Assembly: GCA_036419695.1 (NCBI GenBank)
Contig: CP143946.1
Span: 1,978,001 to 2,042,000 of the forward strand
Length of the DNA stretch: 64,000 nt
Direction of reading: 5' to 3'
From: [Clostridium] symbiosum
GTDB lineage: Bacteria > Bacillota > Clostridia > Lachnospirales > Lachnospiraceae
The notes beneath the pieces are model-generated. The model saw nothing but the letters and a program-made list of their open reading frames with translations. It was not told where the DNA came from and did not search any database. Position 1 is the first letter of the stretch. Each line of letters starts with the position of its first letter. Shown piece by piece: positions 62,672-64,000 of this stretch. The translations under genes and the position numbers were made by a program.

Positions 62672-62691
62672 AGCAGAAAGGGGAGTATTCG

Positions 62692-63201
62692 TTGGGCTGG
62701 TACGTTTTATACTGTAAGGCTGGTCAGGAAGATACTTTGATCCGTTCCTGCAAGCAGCATTTATCGGGACGGGCGCTTGAGGATGCGTTCCAGTTTTCTT
62801 ACGAAAGAATGAAGAAATATCTGGGGGCATGGCATGTAGATACGTATCGGATGTTTCCGAATTATGTATTCTTACAAAGCAGCGATCCTGAACAACTGTC
62901 CATGGAACTTAAGCAATACCGGGAAATTGTAGATGTGCTGGAAGGGAATGGACTCCTTCTACCGGTTCGGCCGGACGAAGAAGCGATGATTCGTCTCTTG
63001 TGCGGAGAACACCATCATATGGGACTGTCCCGTGGAATTATGCGGGATGGGATGATTCGGGTAATCGAGGGTCCTCTGGCAGGAAGAGAGTCTCTGATTC
63101 GGAAAATTGATCTGCATAAGAGAATTGTAATTTTAAATCTGCGGCTGAATGCAGAGGAAAAGGACATCTGGGCAGGGATTGACATTTTGAAGAAGTCCTG
63201 A
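62692..63201 (+). CDS. loaP: NusG-like processive antiterminator (LoaP family)
   Basis: 169 residues from TTG 62692, with AAAGGGG about 8 bases upstream. The NGN domain opens GWYVLYCKAGQEDTLIRSC and has FPNYVFLQSS where NusG proteins have FPGYVLV. The KOW motif is VIEGPLAGRESLIRKID near residue 128. LoaP proteins are specialised NusG paralogues that bind an RNA hairpin in the leader and let polymerase read through terminators of long polysaccharide or antibiotic operons. It lies 20 bases after the right inverted repeat, so the switch controls it directly. Confidence 0.82.
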   Translation: MGWYVLYCKAGQEDTLIRSCKQHLSGRALEDAFQFSYERMKKYLGAWHVDTYRMFPNYVFLQSSDPEQLSMELKQYREIVDVLEGNGLLLPVRPDEEAMIRLLCGEHHHMGLSRGIMRDGMIRVIEGPLAGRESLIRKIDLHKRIVILNLRLNAEEKDIWAGIDILKKS

Positions 63202-63495
63202 GCGGAGAATCGGAATCGAAGAATCTGGAAAGTTAAAATAAAAAATGTAGTACAGACAAAATTACGCAGCGTTCATAAAGCTAGTGGGGCATATGAAGGT
63301 GAGGTAAGGACATAAGGAGATAGATAGGTTCAGAGCATGCATTTGCTGTGGAAATGGCGAAGCATACCCAAATTAATTTTTAGGGCCTGAATGAGAGCTG
63401 TTTCACACAGATTTTACAGTTCTGTCGGCTTCTATCTCCGGTCTCTTAAAAAACCATCCCCGAGCCCGACGCAAGCGGGGCAGGAGTCAGGGGTC
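63202..63495. other. Leader between the two NusG-like genes
   Basis: About 294 bases with no gene. Just before the second gene lies a hairpin of CCCCG (63465-63469 region) with CGGGG, inside CCCCGAGCCCGACGCAAGCG. A small GC hairpin in the leader is what LoaP proteins recognise, so this may be a target element, but the stem is short. Confidence 0.4.
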
Positions 63496-64000
63496 ATGTG
63501 GTATGTAATACAGACAACGACAGGAAAAGAACAGGAGCTGGTTGAGGTTATACACAAAATGCTGCCGGCTTCACTCTATAAAGATTGCTTTTTTTTAAAG
63601 CGTCAGCTTTTAAAACGGCTGGGAGGAAAGTGGCTGGAAGTGACGGAAACGTTATTTCCAGCCTATGTTTTTTTAGAATTGAAAGAAGGAAGGGTGTCCA
63701 GTTCGGAAGCAATTCGGGATAAATCCGAAATGCTCTTCTACCAATTGAAGCGGATACCGGAATTTACAAAGCTTTTAGGCGACAGCCATGGAACCTTTAT
63801 ACCGCTGGAGAAGGAAGAAGTGGATTTTCTCCGGCTGCTTTGTGAAAACAGTGATAAAAAGAAAGACCACCTGGTTCCTCTGACAAAATTAAAGTTAGAC
63901 GGTTCCGGCGAAGTAATAGGGCTGGAAGGCCCATTGGAGTATTTCAAAGAAAAGATCATACGGCTGAATTTGAGAAAGCGGTATGCTCTTATAGAACTCA
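63496..64000 (+). CDS. Second NusG-like antiterminator (LoaP family), 3' end beyond the window
   Basis: 168 residues are visible from ATG 63496, preceded by AGGAGTCAGGGG. The NGN domain starts MWYVIQTTTGKEQELVEVIH and has LEVTETLFPAYVFLELKEG in the core. The C-terminal KOW-like part begins VIGLEGPLEYFKEKIIRLNL; the frame is still open at the last base. It is clearly different from the first copy (perhaps a quarter identical by eye), so they are not a recent duplication. It is probably the gene that heads a surface-polysaccharide operon to the right. Confidence 0.8.
   Translation, partial: MWYVIQTTTGKEQELVEVIHKMLPASLYKDCFFLKRQLLKRLGGKWLEVTETLFPAYVFLELKEGRVSSSEAIRDKSEMLFYQLKRIPEFTKLLGDSHGTFIPLEKEEVDFLRLLCENSDKKKDHLVPLTKLKLDGSGEVIGLEGPLEYFKEKIIRLNLRKRYALIEL

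Noticed and set aside
1..64000. CRISPR arrays, rRNA and tRNA genes
   Set aside because: No spaced short direct repeats of array type and no tRNA- or rRNA-like sequence were noticed on either strand.

Overview
The window reads as chromosome of a spore-forming, anaerobic, gut-type Clostridia, most likely Lachnospiraceae (of the [Clostridium] symbiosum / Enterocloster kind). The reasons are a six-gene Rnf complex, spoIIGA-sigE and sigG, a Spo0E-like phosphatase, a mraZ-to-ftsZ division cluster with a sporulation-type PBP, LoaP/NusG-like antiterminators, many TTG/GTG starts behind strong AGGAGG sites, and roughly 50 percent GC. The genus is an inference; no rRNA or other marker is present.

Layout. 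1-2303: end of an M20 peptidase gene and a YfcC-family carrier. 2304-3300: a gene-free stretch with two inverted copies of a palindromic repeat. 3355-4725: NSS transporter. 5079-14515: a long catabolic and uptake operon (MalY/PatB-type C-S lyase, ornithine-cyclodeaminase-family enzyme, family-5 binding lipoprotein, creatininase-family hydrolase, DppBCDF-type ABC transporter, C39-like peptidase). 14801-19919: rnfCDGEAB. 20117-22414: two unknown genes and an FMN-binding membrane protein. 22542-25785 (minus): TipA-like MerR regulator, alanine racemase, small membrane-anchored protein. 26763-35120: sialic-acid-type operon (nanE, ROK kinase, nanA, ABC sugar importer) extended by a 2-hydroxyacid dehydrogenase and a LarA-like racemase. 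35263-41681: two TetR regulators, GyrI-like protein, ychF, a truncated CDF transporter, a second NSS transporter and more palindromic repeats. 41968: spo0E-like gene. 42334-55661: division and wall cluster mraZ-rsmH-ftsL-pbp-spoVD-like-mraY-murD-ftsW-murA-ftsQ-ftsZ. 56255-60224: spoIIGA-sigE, then an acyltransferase and sigG on the opposite strand. 60444: SseB-like protein. 61507-64000: tyrosine recombinase, a short segment flanked by inverted repeats, and two NusG/LoaP-like genes, the last cut by the window end.

The most interesting system is at 61507-64000. A tyrosine recombinase gene is followed by two near-perfect palindromic sites in inverted orientation (62468-62493 and 62646-62671) that bracket 153 bp. 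Inside lies a good promoter (TTGTCG-N17-TATAAT) whose -35 box overlaps one site and which at present points away from the downstream loaP-like gene. Inversion would turn it toward that gene. This looks like a self-contained phase switch acting on a processive antiterminator, and so probably on a long surface-polysaccharide operon beyond the window.

Other signals: a family of about 70-200 bp palindromic elements (five copies, one internally deleted, one truncated); a probable Spo0A-type spoIIG promoter with a 21 bp spacer; at least seven 10-bp-periodic TGG repeats before mraZ; a 19-bp-spacer MerR promoter; a TetR palindrome inside a promoter spacer; and rearrangement of the usual spoIIGA-sigE-sigG order. 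All assignments come from reading the sequence and remembered family features; no search was run.
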